The notes under the pieces are model-generated. The model ran no database searches. It had not been told where the DNA came from and was given only the letters and a program-made list of their open reading frames with translations. From Liquorilactobacillus nagelii DSM 13675 (GTDB taxonomy: Bacteria > Bacillota > Bacilli > Lactobacillales > Lactobacillaceae): 64,000 nucleotides of DNA. The first letter of the stretch is position 1. Each line of letters begins with the position of its first letter. The position numbers and the translations under genes are program-made. The stretch is taken from contig NZ_CP049304.1 in assembly GCF_019444005.1 (NCBI RefSeq), positions 1,488,001 to 1,552,000 on the forward strand, read 5' to 3'. Shown one piece after another: positions 8,872 through 18,049 of this stretch.

Positions 8872-9550
8872 CTTTTGAAAAGCCCCCCTTACGCTGATCA
8901 CGAATAATGTGACCAGCTTCAATTTCAATTACTCGATGTTTCCGCTGATTAACAATCCCACTATTATGAGTAGCCATTACAATAGTCGTTCCTTGCTGAT
9001 TAATTTCTTCTAAAATATCCATAATACCGCCAGCTGTATCAGGATCAAGGTTTCCAGTCGGTTCATCAGCAATTACAATTCCAGGTTGATTAGCAATAGC
9101 TCGAGCAATCGCTATTCGCTGCTGCTCCCCACCAGATAGTTCATCTGGAAATGCTGCTGCTTTATCAGCCAATCCAACCAGATCAAGCACCCGCTTTACG
9201 CGCTGTTTAATTTCTTCTGGCTTTTTTTCAATAACCTGCAGAGCATAAGCCACATTCTCAAAAACTGTCATTTTCGGTAACAATTTAAAATCCTGAAATA
9301 CAATTCCTAATTCACGTCGCAAATAAGGAATTTCATGGCCTTTAATTTTATCCAGTTCAAATTCATTGATTTTAATTTGACCCGAAGTTGGTTGCTCCTC
9401 ACGATACATCATTTTAATAAAAGTTGACTTGCCTGCACCGCTAGGGCCAACCACATAAACAAACTCTCCTTGATCGATCTTAACGCTTAGATCACTCGCA
9501 GCTTCAATATCATTGGTATAATTTTTAAATACGTGCTTAAATTCAATCAC
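8864..9550 (-). CDS. ftsE: Cell-division ATP-binding protein FtsE
   Basis: A 228-residue ABC ATPase that partners FtsX. Walker A GPSGAGKST, signature LSGGEQQR, Walker B VIADEPTGNLD and H-loop ATHN are all intact. A GTG start at 9550 follows an AAGGAGG ribosome site. It lies downstream of prfB and secA, the usual Gram-positive order. Confidence 0.96.
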   Translation of the reverse strand: MIEFKHVFKNYTNDIEAASDLSVKIDQGEFVYVVGPSGAGKSTFIKMMYREEQPTSGQIKINEFELDKIKGHEIPYLRRELGIVFQDFKLLPKMTVFENVAYALQVIEKKPEEIKQRVKRVLDLVGLADKAAAFPDELSGGEQQRIAIARAIANQPGIVIADEPTGNLDPDTAGGIMDILEEINQQGTTIVMATHNSGIVNQRKHRVIEIEAGHIIRDQRKGGFSKDE

Positions 9551-9587
9551 CGGAATTCCTCCTTAAATCAACTACACACACCAGATA

Positions 9588-9593
9588 ATTATA
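9588..9593 (-). promoter_or_regulatory. Extended -10 element upstream of ftsE
   Basis: TGTTATAAT on the minus strand (hexamer TATAAT at 9593-9588) lies about 35 bases before the ftsE start. No good -35 is visible at the usual spacing, so it would depend on the extended -10. Confidence 0.4.
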
Positions 9594-9648
9594 ACATTCT
9601 ATATTGTTTAATTATTTCAACTAAATTACAAATTAATGTCATTTAGTT

Positions 9649-10768
9649 TCAGTCTGGGTTTTGTGCACTTAGTTTCGATTGTAAATAAGCGTTGATGAAC
9701 CCATCCAAATCACCATCCATCACTGACTGGATATTTCCAGTTTCGTATCCTGTACGATGATCCTTAACCATTGAATAAGGATGAAAAACATAAGAACGAA
9801 TTTGTGAACCCCATCCAATTTCGAGCTGTTGCCCCTGGATTGCTGCCTTTTTTTTCGCTTGTTCTTCTAATTTTAATTGATAAAGACGTGCTCGCAACAT
9901 ACTCTCGGCTGTTGCCCGATTTTGAAACTGGGAACGCTGTGCTTGACTGGAAACAACAATTCCAGTAGGAATATGAATCAAACGAACTGCAGAAGACGTT
10001 TTATTGATATGCTGCCCACCCGCACCACTAGAACGAAAAACTTCCATTTTAATGTCTTCAGGTCGCAATTCAATTTCAACACTGTCGTCTAACTCAGGCA
10101 TCACGTTCACCGAAGCAAAGGAGGTATGGCGTCGTCCAGCTGCATCAAACGGTGAAATTCGAACTAAACGATGCACGCCTTTTTCACTACGTAGATAGCC
10201 ATAAGCGTTTTTCCCACTAAATTGTAGAGTTACGCTCTTAAGACCAGCTTCTTCTCCCGCTAAATAATCCAAAACCTCCACTTTAAAGTGGTGTTGTTGT
10301 CCCCAACGGTCATACATTCTCAATAACATTGAACCCCAATCTTGCGATTCGGTTCCACCAGCACCTGGATGAATTTCTAATAAAGCATTATGTGAATCAT
10401 ATTTCCCATTCAACAATAATTCTAGTTGATATGCTTGCAATTTTTGCTGAACAATTGTCAACTTGTTATTTAATTCTGTTTGCGTTTCTTGATCTGTTGG
10501 GTCTTCTTTTAATAATTCAGTCAGAATTTCTAATTCGTCAACCGCATCACTCAAAACTTTAAAATTATCAAATTTAGTCTTTAATATATTAGTTTCATCA
10601 ATAACTTTTTGAGCAGCACTCTGATCATTCCAAAAATCTGGGTCAGCCATTTGAGCTTCATTCTCAGAAATCTTTTCATTCAAGGCCTCTAAGTCAAAGA
10701 GACCCCCTAAAGTCTTGGACTTTTCGTTTCATATTCTCAATCATTTTTTTTGCTTCACTAATTTCCAT
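9649..10768 (-). CDS. prfB: Peptide chain release factor 2, two frames joined by programmed +1 frameshift
   Basis: RF2 ends translation at UGA and UAA codons. The main open frame ends at 9649 and starts near 10683; the missing N-terminus is a short frame starting at ATG 10768 ([20 protein letters not shown]) that ends in an in-frame TGA at 10696-10694. Reading CTT-TGA-C with a +1 shift joins both to about 372 residues. The GGQ peptidyl-hydrolysis loop ([12 protein letters not shown]) is present. The shift lets RF2 regulate its own level: when RF2 is scarce the ribosome pauses and slips. It lies between secA and ftsE. Confidence 0.96.
10693..10708 (-). promoter_or_regulatory. Programmed +1 frameshift site of prfB
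   Basis: On the minus strand an internal Shine-Dalgarno-like AGGGGG (10708-10703) is followed by TCT CTT TGA C. This is the classic RF2 autoregulatory slip site: slippery CTT, weak stop TGA followed by C, and an upstream stimulator at the right spacing. Confidence 0.95.
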
Positions 10769-10811
10769 TTTTAAATCCCTCACTTACTTATCATTAGCTA
10801 ATCAACAGAAT

Positions 10812-10850
10812 AAATGCCGTTCGATTCAATATACAAATCAAGCGGCATTT
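10812..10850. terminator. Long hairpin between secA and prfB
   Basis: AAATGCCG (10812-10819) pairs with CGGCATTT (10843-10850), and inner bases extend the stem (TCGATT with AATCAA, one wobble). On the minus strand it follows secA and precedes prfB; the T tract there is weak, so it may attenuate rather than fully stop transcription. Confidence 0.45.
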
Positions 10851-10857
10851 TACTTTA

Positions 10858-13221
10858 TTAACGATGAATATCTTGCCGAATTTCAGCCTTTAAAAACAGA
10901 CGTGTTACATCGTATTCAATATCACCAATCATTTGTTCAAACATTCTAAAACCATCAGTTTGATATTCAACTAATGGATTTAACTGACCATAGCCCCGTA
11001 AACCAATCGATTGACGCAATTGATCCATTTCATCGATATGATCCATCCACCGTGAGTCAACTACTCGTAAAATGACAACTTTTTCAAATTCCAGCATTTG
11101 AGCAGCATCGTAAAGCTGTTTTTCTTTCAAACGATAATTTGATTCAGCACGGTCCATCAAATAATTAATGATTTCCTCAGATTTTTTACCAGTTAAATCA
11201 TTCACTGCTATACTATCCTCATTAACCATCGCAGCAATTGCAAAATCAATAATCGCTTGTAAATTCCAATCTTTTTGCTCACCTTGGGTGTGCATTTGAA
11301 CAATATGTTCAACGGTTCGTTTAACCATCGGCATAATTACCGATTTTAATGATTCATCTTCCATAATTACTTGCTGTCTTTGCGAGTAAATTACTTCACG
11401 TTGTTCACGCATAACATCATCGTATTGCAGAACCTGCTTACGTGTATCATAATTATTACCTTCAACTCGCTTCTGAGCTGATTCAACTTGCCTGCTAATC
11501 ATTTTACTTTGAATGACCGCATCTTCATCTGCTACTTTGAATCGTTCCAATAAAGCTTTAACTCGCTCTGAACCAAAACGCAACATTAGATCGTCTTCTA
11601 AAGAAAGATAGAACTGTGTAACTCCTGGATCGCCCTGACGACCAGAACGGCCACGTAACTGATTGTCAATTCGGCGTGATTCATGTCGTTCAGTACCAAT
11701 AACTGCCAAACCACCAACCTCGCGCACTCCTGGTCCTAATTTAATGTCCGTTCCTCGGCCCGCCATATTAGTCGCAATTGTAACCGCACCACGTTGGCCA
11801 GCATTCATAATAATTTCTGCTTCTTTTGCATGATTCTTAGCATTTAAAACTGAATGTGCAATACCAGCTTGATCCAATAACTTGGCTAATAATTCTGAAG
11901 TTTCAACTGCCACTGTTCCCACCAGAATCGGTTGACCTTTTTCATGACGTTGTTGAATATCTTCTACAACAGCCTTAAATTTACTTTTAAGCGTTGGATA
12001 CAATAAATCAGGCCGATCATCACGAATCACTGGTTTATTCGTTGGAATTGTGGTGACTTCCATATTATAAATTTCGCGGAATTCTTCATCTTCTGTTTTA
12101 GCTGTTCCGGTCATTCCAGCGATTTTCTTATACATCCGAAAATAGTTCTGATAGGTGATATTCGCCATGGTTTTGGTTTCTTGTTGAATCTCAACTCGTT
12201 CCTTAGCTTCAATAGCTTGGTGTAGTCCATCAGAATAACGACGACCTTCCATAATCCGACCAGTAAACTGATCAACAATCATTACTTCTCCATCTGAGAC
12301 CACATAATCTTTATCACGCAACATAATAAAGTTTGCTCGCAAAGCATTGTCCAAATGATGGGTCAAAGCAGTATTATCAGGATCGTATAGATTAGCTAAG
12401 CCAAAATATTTTTCAGCTTTGCGGATTCCTTGCTCAGTTAAAGCAACCGATTTTGACTCTAAGTCAATTTTATAATCCTTCTTTTCGGTCAAAGTTTTAG
12501 CAAAACGATCAGTTCGAATATACAAAGCAGTTGTCGGTTCAGCTTGACCCGAAATAATCAAAGGAGTCCTTGCTTCATCAATCAAAATTGAATCAACCTC
12601 ATCAACAACCACAAAATTCAATGGTCGTTGAACCATATCTTCACGATAAACAACCATGTTATCACGTAAATAATCAAATCCTAACTCACTGTTAGTCGAA
12701 TATGTTATATCGCAGTTATAGGCCTCTCGTTTTTCATCGGACGATTTACTAGCAATGTTTAACCCAACAGTCAAACCTAACCAAGTATATAATTCGCCCA
12801 TCTCGGTTGCATCACGCTGAGCTAAATATTCATTAACCGTAACTACATGAACTCCTTTACCAGCCAGCGCATTTAAATAAACCGGCATTGTAGCTGTTAA
12901 AGTTTTTCCTTCACCAGTTTTCATTTCAGCAATATTACCTTCATGCAAAACTACTCCACCGTAAATCTGGACTCTAAACGGATATAAGCCTAAAACCCGT
13001 TTGGCACCTTCACGTACAACCGCAAACGCTTCAGGTAATAAATCATCTAGTGTTTCTCCGGCTTGGTAACGTTTTTTTAACGCTGGTGTTTGTGCTTTTA
13101 ATTCTTCATCACTCAAAGCTGCCATTTTTTCAGCATGAGTTTCAACTTTGTCAGCAATTTTTGCTAACCTTTTAATTTCTCTTTTGTCGCTTTCAACCCA
13201 TTTTCTAAGGACATTTACCAT
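10858..13221 (-). CDS. secA: Preprotein translocase motor ATPase SecA
   Basis: 787 residues. It drives secretory proteins through SecYEG using ATP. Walker A is MKTGEGKT, Walker B is in [17 protein letters not shown], and the helicase motif VI region [11 protein letters not shown] is present. The protein ends after the helical scaffold ([13 protein letters not shown]) and has no C-terminal cysteine-rich zinc tail, as is common in lactobacilli. ATG start, own promoter 50 bases upstream, prfB downstream. Confidence 0.97.
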   Translation of the reverse strand: MVNVLRKWVESDKREIKRLAKIADKVETHAEKMAALSDEELKAQTPALKKRYQAGETLDDLLPEAFAVVREGAKRVLGLYPFRVQIYGGVVLHEGNIAEMKTGEGKTLTATMPVYLNALAGKGVHVVTVNEYLAQRDATEMGELYTWLGLTVGLNIASKSSDEKREAYNCDITYSTNSELGFDYLRDNMVVYREDMVQRPLNFVVVDEVDSILIDEARTPLIISGQAEPTTALYIRTDRFAKTLTEKKDYKIDLESKSVALTEQGIRKAEKYFGLANLYDPDNTALTHHLDNALRANFIMLRDKDYVVSDGEVMIVDQFTGRIMEGRRYSDGLHQAIEAKERVEIQQETKTMANITYQNYFRMYKKIAGMTGTAKTEDEEFREIYNMEVTTIPTNKPVIRDDRPDLLYPTLKSKFKAVVEDIQQRHEKGQPILVGTVAVETSELLAKLLDQAGIAHSVLNAKNHAKEAEIIMNAGQRGAVTIATNMAGRGTDIKLGPGVREVGGLAVIGTERHESRRIDNQLRGRSGRQGDPGVTQFYLSLEDDLMLRFGSERVKALLERFKVADEDAVIQSKMISRQVESAQKRVEGNNYDTRKQVLQYDDVMREQREVIYSQRQQVIMEDESLKSVIMPMVKRTVEHIVQMHTQGEQKDWNLQAIIDFAIAAMVNEDSIAVNDLTGKKSEEIINYLMDRAESNYRLKEKQLYDAAQMLEFEKVVILRVVDSRWMDHIDEMDQLRQSIGLRGYGQLNPLVEYQTDGFRMFEQMIGDIEYDVTRLFLKAEIRQDIHR

Positions 13222-13268
13222 GTCTGTTTTCCTTTCTTAAATCACAATTCCAAATTAAATTTAAAACT

Positions 13269-13298
13269 ATTATACAATAGAGAGTACACCATTGTCAT
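13269..13298 (-). promoter_or_regulatory. secA promoter
   Basis: Minus strand -35 ATGACA (13298-13293) and perfect -10 TATAAT (13274-13269) with an 18-base spacer, about 48 bases before the secA ATG. Confidence 0.6.
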
Positions 13299-13333
13299 TT
13301 TATCATTGATTACTAGTTTTTCAAATTCAGCGA

Positions 13334-13363
13334 TAAAAAAACAAGCGATCTTAACCGCTTGTT
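13334..13363 (-). terminator. Terminator after hpf
   Basis: AACAAGCG and CGCTTGTT (13340-13347 and 13356-13363) form an 8-bp stem with an 8-base loop, followed on the minus strand by seven T. It separates hpf from the secA promoter. Confidence 0.8.
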
Positions 13364-13393
13364 AAAAAACAAATTTAAGTTAATGGAAAGCTA

Positions 13394-13954
13394 CTAATCC
13401 TCACTAGCTTCAATCAAGCCATACCGGCCATCTTTACGTCGATAAACAATATTAATTCCATTAGTTTCAGCATCTTCGTAAATAAAGAAATTATGTCCAA
13501 GCATATCCATCTGTAAAACGGCTTCTTCACTATCCATCGGTTTCAACGAGAAACGTTTTGTTCTTACAATATCAAATTTATTATCTGTTTTTGGAGTTGC
13601 TGTTTTATCAGCTGCTGACTCAACAGCACTTAAACCCTTAAAACCCTTTTCGCGAGATTTGCGATTAATTTTTGTCTTATATTTGCGAATTTGGCGTTCA
13701 AGTTTATCAGTCACCAAATCGGCACTCGCATACATATCGGGTGAGGTTTCTTCAGCACGCAGTACCAAATATGGAAGTGGAATCGTTACTTCTACTTTGG
13801 AAGTTTTATCTGAGTACACTTTTAAATTAACGTGTGCCGTCGAATTCGAAGTATCTTCAAAATATTTTTCCAACTTATTTAACTTCTTTTGAATATAATC
13901 TCGAATTGCAGCCGTAACTTCGATATTTTCACCACGAATACTGTATTTTAACAT
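13394..13954 (-). CDS. hpf: Long-form ribosome hibernation promoting factor
   Basis: A 186-residue protein with an N-terminal S30AE/YfiA domain (residues 1 to about 100, MLKYSIRGENIEVTAAIRDY) and a C-terminal dimerisation domain (VRTKRFSLKPMDSEEAVLQM). Long HPF pairs 70S ribosomes into inactive 100S dimers in stationary phase or stress. It stands alone between its own promoter and terminator, just upstream of secA, a conserved Firmicutes arrangement. Confidence 0.95.
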   Translation of the reverse strand: MLKYSIRGENIEVTAAIRDYIQKKLNKLEKYFEDTSNSTAHVNLKVYSDKTSKVEVTIPLPYLVLRAEETSPDMYASADLVTDKLERQIRKYKTKINRKSREKGFKGLSAVESAADKTATPKTDNKFDIVRTKRFSLKPMDSEEAVLQMDMLGHNFFIYEDAETNGINIVYRRKDGRYGLIEASED

Positions 13955-14019
13955 AACAAACCTCTCCTTTCACAACTAGCATTGATAAATTGACTTAACC
14001 TTTTTATCTTGCCATCTTT

Positions 14020-14048
14020 ATTATATAAGAAAAACTGATATTTAACAA
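14020..14048 (-). promoter_or_regulatory. hpf promoter
   Basis: Minus strand -35 TTGTTA (14048-14043), 17-base spacer, perfect -10 TATAAT (14025-14020); about 60 bases before the hpf ATG. Confidence 0.7.
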
Positions 14049-14063
14049 TCAATATCCCCAAAT

Positions 14064-14762
14064 TCATCTGGCTAAAGTAAGCGATTTAACTTTTATTGCT
14101 CCAGCTGTCAACAAAACTTCACGAGCATGATAAAGAGTTCTTCCGGTTGTATAAACATCATCGATTAATAAAATCTTTTCTCCGTTTAATTGGACAGTTG
14201 CTTTCAGTTCAAATGGCTGTGGCATGCTTAAACGCTCTTGCCGATTTTTACTTGATTGTGTTTCTTTTTCATATAAAGGTTTAACGCGTAAGATTGGCTG
14301 ATATAAGAGCCTCTTTATTAAGCCTTCAACCTGATTAAATCCTCGACGTTGCCAGGTTATATCTGAAACGGGAATTGGCACTAGCCACCACCCTTGTTTA
14401 AAATAGTCTTTAGCAGTAGCTGTTAATTCTGATTGAAAATAGGAACGATATTGATAATTTCCTTGGAATTTGTAATTGAAAAAGTAATCTTTCATTGATT
14501 GATTATAACTATACAGTGCGCGATTATTTAACAATTTACCATCAATTTGTTGTTGCCATTTTTGGCAATCAAGACATAAGCTTTCATTTTTTTGTAGCCG
14601 GCCGCATCCTTGGCAAATAATCTGTCCGGCCAGGCTAATAAATTCAGCCAAACATCTCTCACAAAGTTTGACAGTTGGTATTGGTGACTGCCAGCTAAAG
14701 AACCACTGAAGTATTGATTTATTTGCCAGTTTACGTTGACACTTAGGACAGTTTATTGCCAT
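14064..14762 (-). CDS. comFC: ComFC late competence protein (phosphoribosyltransferase fold)
   Basis: 232 residues. The N-terminal half has cysteine pairs of a zinc-finger type (CPKC, CERC, CQGC, CLDC); the C-terminal half is a PRTase domain with the PRPP-type motif ILLIDDVYTTGRTL. ComFC acts with ComFA in moving single-stranded DNA into the cytoplasm during transformation. It overlaps the end of comFA by 20 bases, so the two are co-translated. Confidence 0.93.
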   Translation of the reverse strand: MAINCPKCQRKLANKSILQWFFSWQSPIPTVKLCERCLAEFISLAGQIICQGCGRLQKNESLCLDCQKWQQQIDGKLLNNRALYSYNQSMKDYFFNYKFQGNYQYRSYFQSELTATAKDYFKQGWWLVPIPVSDITWQRRGFNQVEGLIKRLLYQPILRVKPLYEKETQSSKNRQERLSMPQPFELKATVQLNGEKILLIDDVYTTGRTLYHAREVLLTAGAIKVKSLTLAR

Positions 14763-16077
14763 GCAATTTTGCTCCTTCTCGGTTTAAAAATTTAATTTGT
14801 TTGATTGCTCTTTTCAAACTACGATTCATCATTGAACAGACAAAAATAACTTCACCTGTTGGATGTTGCTGACTTCGACCAGCTCGACCAGCTATTTGAA
14901 CTAAAGCTTCTTGAGTAAACACTTGCTCATCTGCTCCAATTACCAAGACATTTACTTTTGGAAAAGTTACCCCTCGTTCTAAAATTGTTGTTGTGACCAA
15001 CAATTGAAAAAAATCAGTTCGCATTTTTTGTACTTTTTCAATTCGCTGTGGATCAGCGGCAAAAACTGTAGCTAAATTTTTGACTGCTGTTAATTGTTGT
15101 AAACTAGTTTTTAATTGATCTAGCAAAGAAATTTCAGGTGCAAAAACCAAGATTGGCAAATCTAAAATTAACCATTTTTCTATTGATTTAATTACTTTGC
15201 TAGCTATCCTCTTTTGCTGCAGTTGCTTTTTCCAATTAGGCAAAAGCATAATTTGCGGCACTGGTAACAAGTGTCCATGAAAACGGAGCGGCAAATAACC
15301 TAATATTAATTTCCTTTGCTTAACTTGTTGCAGCATCTCAGCAGTCGGTGTCGCCGTCAACAGCAACAAACTACTATTTTCTTTTCGACAATTTTTTGTT
15401 GCCAATTGCAGCAATGGATTATCTTTAAAGGGAAAAGCATCAGCTTCGTCAATAATCAATAGATCAAAAGCAGCCCGGAACTTAAGGAGTTGATGCGTTG
15501 TACAAACTACTAATTGACTATAAAAATAATCTGTCTTTTTAGCTCCATGAAGTAAAATAATTGAAGTTCTTTGAAAAGCTCTCTGTAGCCGAGGATAAAT
15601 TTCGTTACAAACATCAATTCGGGGAGCTGCCCAACAAACTCTTTCACGTCTTTCAATTGCAGCAGCAATCGCTGGAAACATGATCTCAGTTTTTCCAGCC
15701 CCAGTAACTGCCCAAAGCAAAAAATCCTTTTTTTGTTGTGCATAAAGTTTTAATTTCATTGCACATTTTTGTTGCAAAAATGATAGCTTACCAATCCAAG
15801 TCAAAGCGTTATTTTGAACTGGAAATAAATTCGGTTCGGCTATGGTGTATAATAAATCGCGAGATGTTACACGACCAAACTGAATACATTGAGGGCAGTA
15901 TAAATCACCATTAGGCAAATGTGCTACAACTTTATTTGTCGTCTGATGGCAACGACAGCAAAAAATTTGTCGTTTATACAATTTAAGCGCTGGGTATTTA
16001 ACTGCCTCGCTTGGTATGTCAGAAATATCATCGAGTGCACCTTTTACTATTCGGCCATAAAAGTTTTCTGGCTGCAT
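14743..16077 (-). CDS. comFA: ComFA DNA-uptake helicase
   Basis: 444 residues. An N-terminal four-cysteine zinc site (CCRCHQ and CPQC) precedes a DEAD-type helicase core: Walker A AVTGAGKTE, the DEAD box in LIIDEADAFPF, motif III TATPT, and a motif VI region IAGRAGRS. It powers entry of transforming DNA across the membrane. With comFC it forms a two-gene operon, divergent from yigZ. No tandem damage is visible, so this competence operon appears functional; I see no convincing competence sigma-factor box. Confidence 0.94.
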   Translation of the reverse strand: MQPENFYGRIVKGALDDISDIPSEAVKYPALKLYKRQIFCCRCHQTTNKVVAHLPNGDLYCPQCIQFGRVTSRDLLYTIAEPNLFPVQNNALTWIGKLSFLQQKCAMKLKLYAQQKKDFLLWAVTGAGKTEIMFPAIAAAIERRERVCWAAPRIDVCNEIYPRLQRAFQRTSIILLHGAKKTDYFYSQLVVCTTHQLLKFRAAFDLLIIDEADAFPFKDNPLLQLATKNCRKENSSLLLLTATPTAEMLQQVKQRKLILGYLPLRFHGHLLPVPQIMLLPNWKKQLQQKRIASKVIKSIEKWLILDLPILVFAPEISLLDQLKTSLQQLTAVKNLATVFAADPQRIEKVQKMRTDFFQLLVTTTILERGVTFPKVNVLVIGADEQVFTQEALVQIAGRAGRSQQHPTGEVIFVCSMMNRSLKRAIKQIKFLNREGAKLHGNKLS

Positions 16078-16121
16078 TTAATCACTCCTTCACTTATAAA
16101 ATACGCAAAGGCGGTGTTTTT

Positions 16122-16793
16122 TTGAAAAAAAAATTTTTAACGATCGCTACAAGTGCTCAAGCAAACTTATTCATCAAAAAATCTAATTTTATTAGTTACG
16201 TCAAAAAAACAAGTACTGAAGCTGATACTCAAGCTTTCATTGAAGAATTAAAAGCGGTACATCCTAAAGCAAAGCACTATTGTTTTGCCGCAATTATCGG
16301 GCCAACAGATCAAATCCAACGTGCCAGTGACAATGGAGAACCTTCTGGGACAGCTGGTGTTCCAATTCTCAATGTTTTAAAAAAAAATCAACTGCATAAT
16401 GTTACGGCAGTTGTGATTCGTTATTTTGGTGGAATTAAATTAGGTACTGGTGGTTTAATTAGAGCCTATAGTAATGCAACTAGTGCTGCCATTGAACAAG
16501 CTGGTATTGTCTACCGAATTAAAGCAACTGTGGTCACCGTTGAAATAGCTTATCATCAATTTGATTTATTAAAAAATTATTTTGATCAGAGAAAAATCGA
16601 GCTCTTTAATCTGACTTATTTGGAAAAAATCACATTAAGTTTTTCAGTTCCGAGTGTTAAACTCCAGCAAACCATTACCGAAATAAAAAATTTATTAAAC
16701 GGTCAGCTCTTAGTTAAAGCAACTACTCTAAAATATATTGAAGTTCCCTATCTTCCAGCTAAACAAAAAAATGACGACAATTACTTTTCATAA
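16122..16793 (+). CDS. YigZ/IMPACT family protein
   Basis: 223 residues from a TTG at 16122 that follows an AAGGCGGTG site; open frame upstream of this lies inside divergent comFA and is not used. The N-terminal UPF0029/IMPACT domain has the family pattern (SNFISYVKKTST, AIIGPTDQIQRASDNGEPSGTAGVPIL, VIRYFGGIKLGTGGLIRAYS), followed by a C-terminal ferredoxin-like DUF1949 domain. The family includes E. coli YigZ; a role in translation or stress is proposed but unproven. It sits divergent to comFA in many Firmicutes. Confidence 0.9.
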   Translation: MKKKFLTIATSAQANLFIKKSNFISYVKKTSTEADTQAFIEELKAVHPKAKHYCFAAIIGPTDQIQRASDNGEPSGTAGVPILNVLKKNQLHNVTAVVIRYFGGIKLGTGGLIRAYSNATSAAIEQAGIVYRIKATVVTVEIAYHQFDLLKNYFDQRKIELFNLTYLEKITLSFSVPSVKLQQTITEIKNLLNGQLLVKATTLKYIEVPYLPAKQKNDDNYFS

Positions 16794-16804
16794 TCGCCGT
16801 CATT
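16764..16804 (-). terminator. Terminator of tagO, inside the 3' end of yigZ
   Basis: A 14-base arm (16770-16783) pairs with 16791-16804, including G-U pairs, with a 7-base loop; on the minus strand seven T follow. It serves tagO but lies within the last codons of the convergent yigZ, so one DNA stretch is both coding and terminator. Confidence 0.75.
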
Positions 16805-16820
16805 ATCCAAACAAATTTAA

Positions 16821-17909
16821 TCACTTATTTTTTTTGTTTTTAGTTTTAAATAGTCTTCCAATCCAGTTAATTAAAGGTCGACGCTGTGATCCCACCAAAC
16901 CAATTGACTCAACAAAAAGTTCTAAACCAAATAAAGTCGCAATGGTTAACAAAATTGATCCTAATAAATTTGAAAACGGGTAAAGTAAAGCAATACAGGA
17001 AAAAATTAAAGCAATGCCATAAATTACCAATACCGTTTGAGTATGGCTCAAACCAATTTCCATTAACCGATGATGTAAGTGATGTTTATCGGCCTGTGAA
17101 ATTGGCTTTTTATTTAAAACTCGTCGCAAAATGGCATAAACCGTATCTGTGATTGGTACACCCAAAATTATTACTGGGATTACAATCGTAATAAAGGTCG
17201 CATTTTTTAAGCCATAAAGTGAAAAAATTGAAATCATAAAGCCAATAAATAAAGCTCCTGTATCGCCCAAATAAATTTTTGCTGGATGAAAATTATAAGG
17301 TAAAAATCCAACTAACGATCCAACTAAAGTAAACATCATAATCGATACATAGGTGCCTGTAACATTTAAAAACAAGTAACCGGTGATGCCGCTCGTGATC
17401 AAAGCAATTATTGCTACTCCGACTGCCAAACCATCAAGTCCATCAATCAAATTAACTGCATTAGTAATCGCTAAAATCCAAATCAGCGTTACTGGCAAAC
17501 TAAACCATCCTAAATCGATTGTCCCCAGAAAAGGTAACGTTAAGGTAGTCATCCTAATTCCACTGAAGAAATAAACGATTAGTGCCGCAACAGTAATTCC
17601 AAATAATTTTTGTTTTGGAGTTAATTCATAGATATCATCAATAATCCCCGTAGCAATGATTGTCAATTCAGCCGCAAATAATGTCCACAGTTGTTGTGGT
17701 GGATATTGCTGGCGCAGAATAAAAAAATTTACGAGATTGAAAGCGATAAAAATCGCTAATCCCCCCATTGTCGGCATTGTTACTTTGTTGACCCGCCGAG
17801 CATTAGGCTTGTCCACTGCACCTAGCTTAAATGCTAAACTGCGCACGAGCGGGGTTAAGATAAACGCTAACACCCCAGCCGCAAGTAAAGACGCAATAAT
17901 AATAGACAT
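16821..17909 (-). CDS. tagO: UDP-GlcNAc:undecaprenyl-phosphate GlcNAc-1-phosphate transferase (TagO/WecA family)
   Basis: A 362-residue membrane enzyme with about 10-11 helices. It transfers GlcNAc-1-phosphate to the lipid carrier, the first step of wall teichoic acid and other surface glycans. Family marks: MPTMGGLAIFI, the acidic GIIDDIYELTPKQK, NLIDGLDGLAVGVA, FLPYNFHPAKIYLGDTGALFIGF, and the histidine-rich KHHLHHRLMEIG loop. I start at the ATG 17909, six bases after an AGAGGA site. Its neighbour kimA ends 140 bases upstream. Confidence 0.93.
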   Translation of the reverse strand: MSIIIASLLAAGVLAFILTPLVRSLAFKLGAVDKPNARRVNKVTMPTMGGLAIFIAFNLVNFFILRQQYPPQQLWTLFAAELTIIATGIIDDIYELTPKQKLFGITVAALIVYFFSGIRMTTLTLPFLGTIDLGWFSLPVTLIWILAITNAVNLIDGLDGLAVGVAIIALITSGITGYLFLNVTGTYVSIMMFTLVGSLVGFLPYNFHPAKIYLGDTGALFIGFMISIFSLYGLKNATFITIVIPVIILGVPITDTVYAILRRVLNKKPISQADKHHLHHRLMEIGLSHTQTVLVIYGIALIFSCIALLYPFSNLLGSILLTIATLFGLELFVESIGLVGSQRRPLINWIGRLFKTKNKKNK

Positions 17910-17994
17910 ACGCCGTCCTCTTTCTTTAATAATCATTCAAAGAAGAACTCTGCCGGCTTTTACTAAAAACCCGCTCCTAAGCTCATTACGCTTC

Positions 17995-18000
17995 ATTATA
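17995..18000 (-). promoter_or_regulatory. Extended -10 promoter for tagO
   Basis: TATGTTATAAT on the minus strand (hexamer TATAAT at 18000-17995) with the extended TGn; the -35 region is poor. It lies about 85 bases before the tagO ATG. Confidence 0.45.
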
Positions 18001-18049
18001 ACATAGTTTTAGCATCCAGCCTTCAGATACCGCAAACAAAAAAGCTGAA

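Noticed and set aside
16078..16121. Possible competence sigma-factor (CIN-box-like) site upstream of comFA
   Set aside because: GCGTATTTT on the minus strand matches the box in only about five of eight positions and would leave almost no 5' leader.
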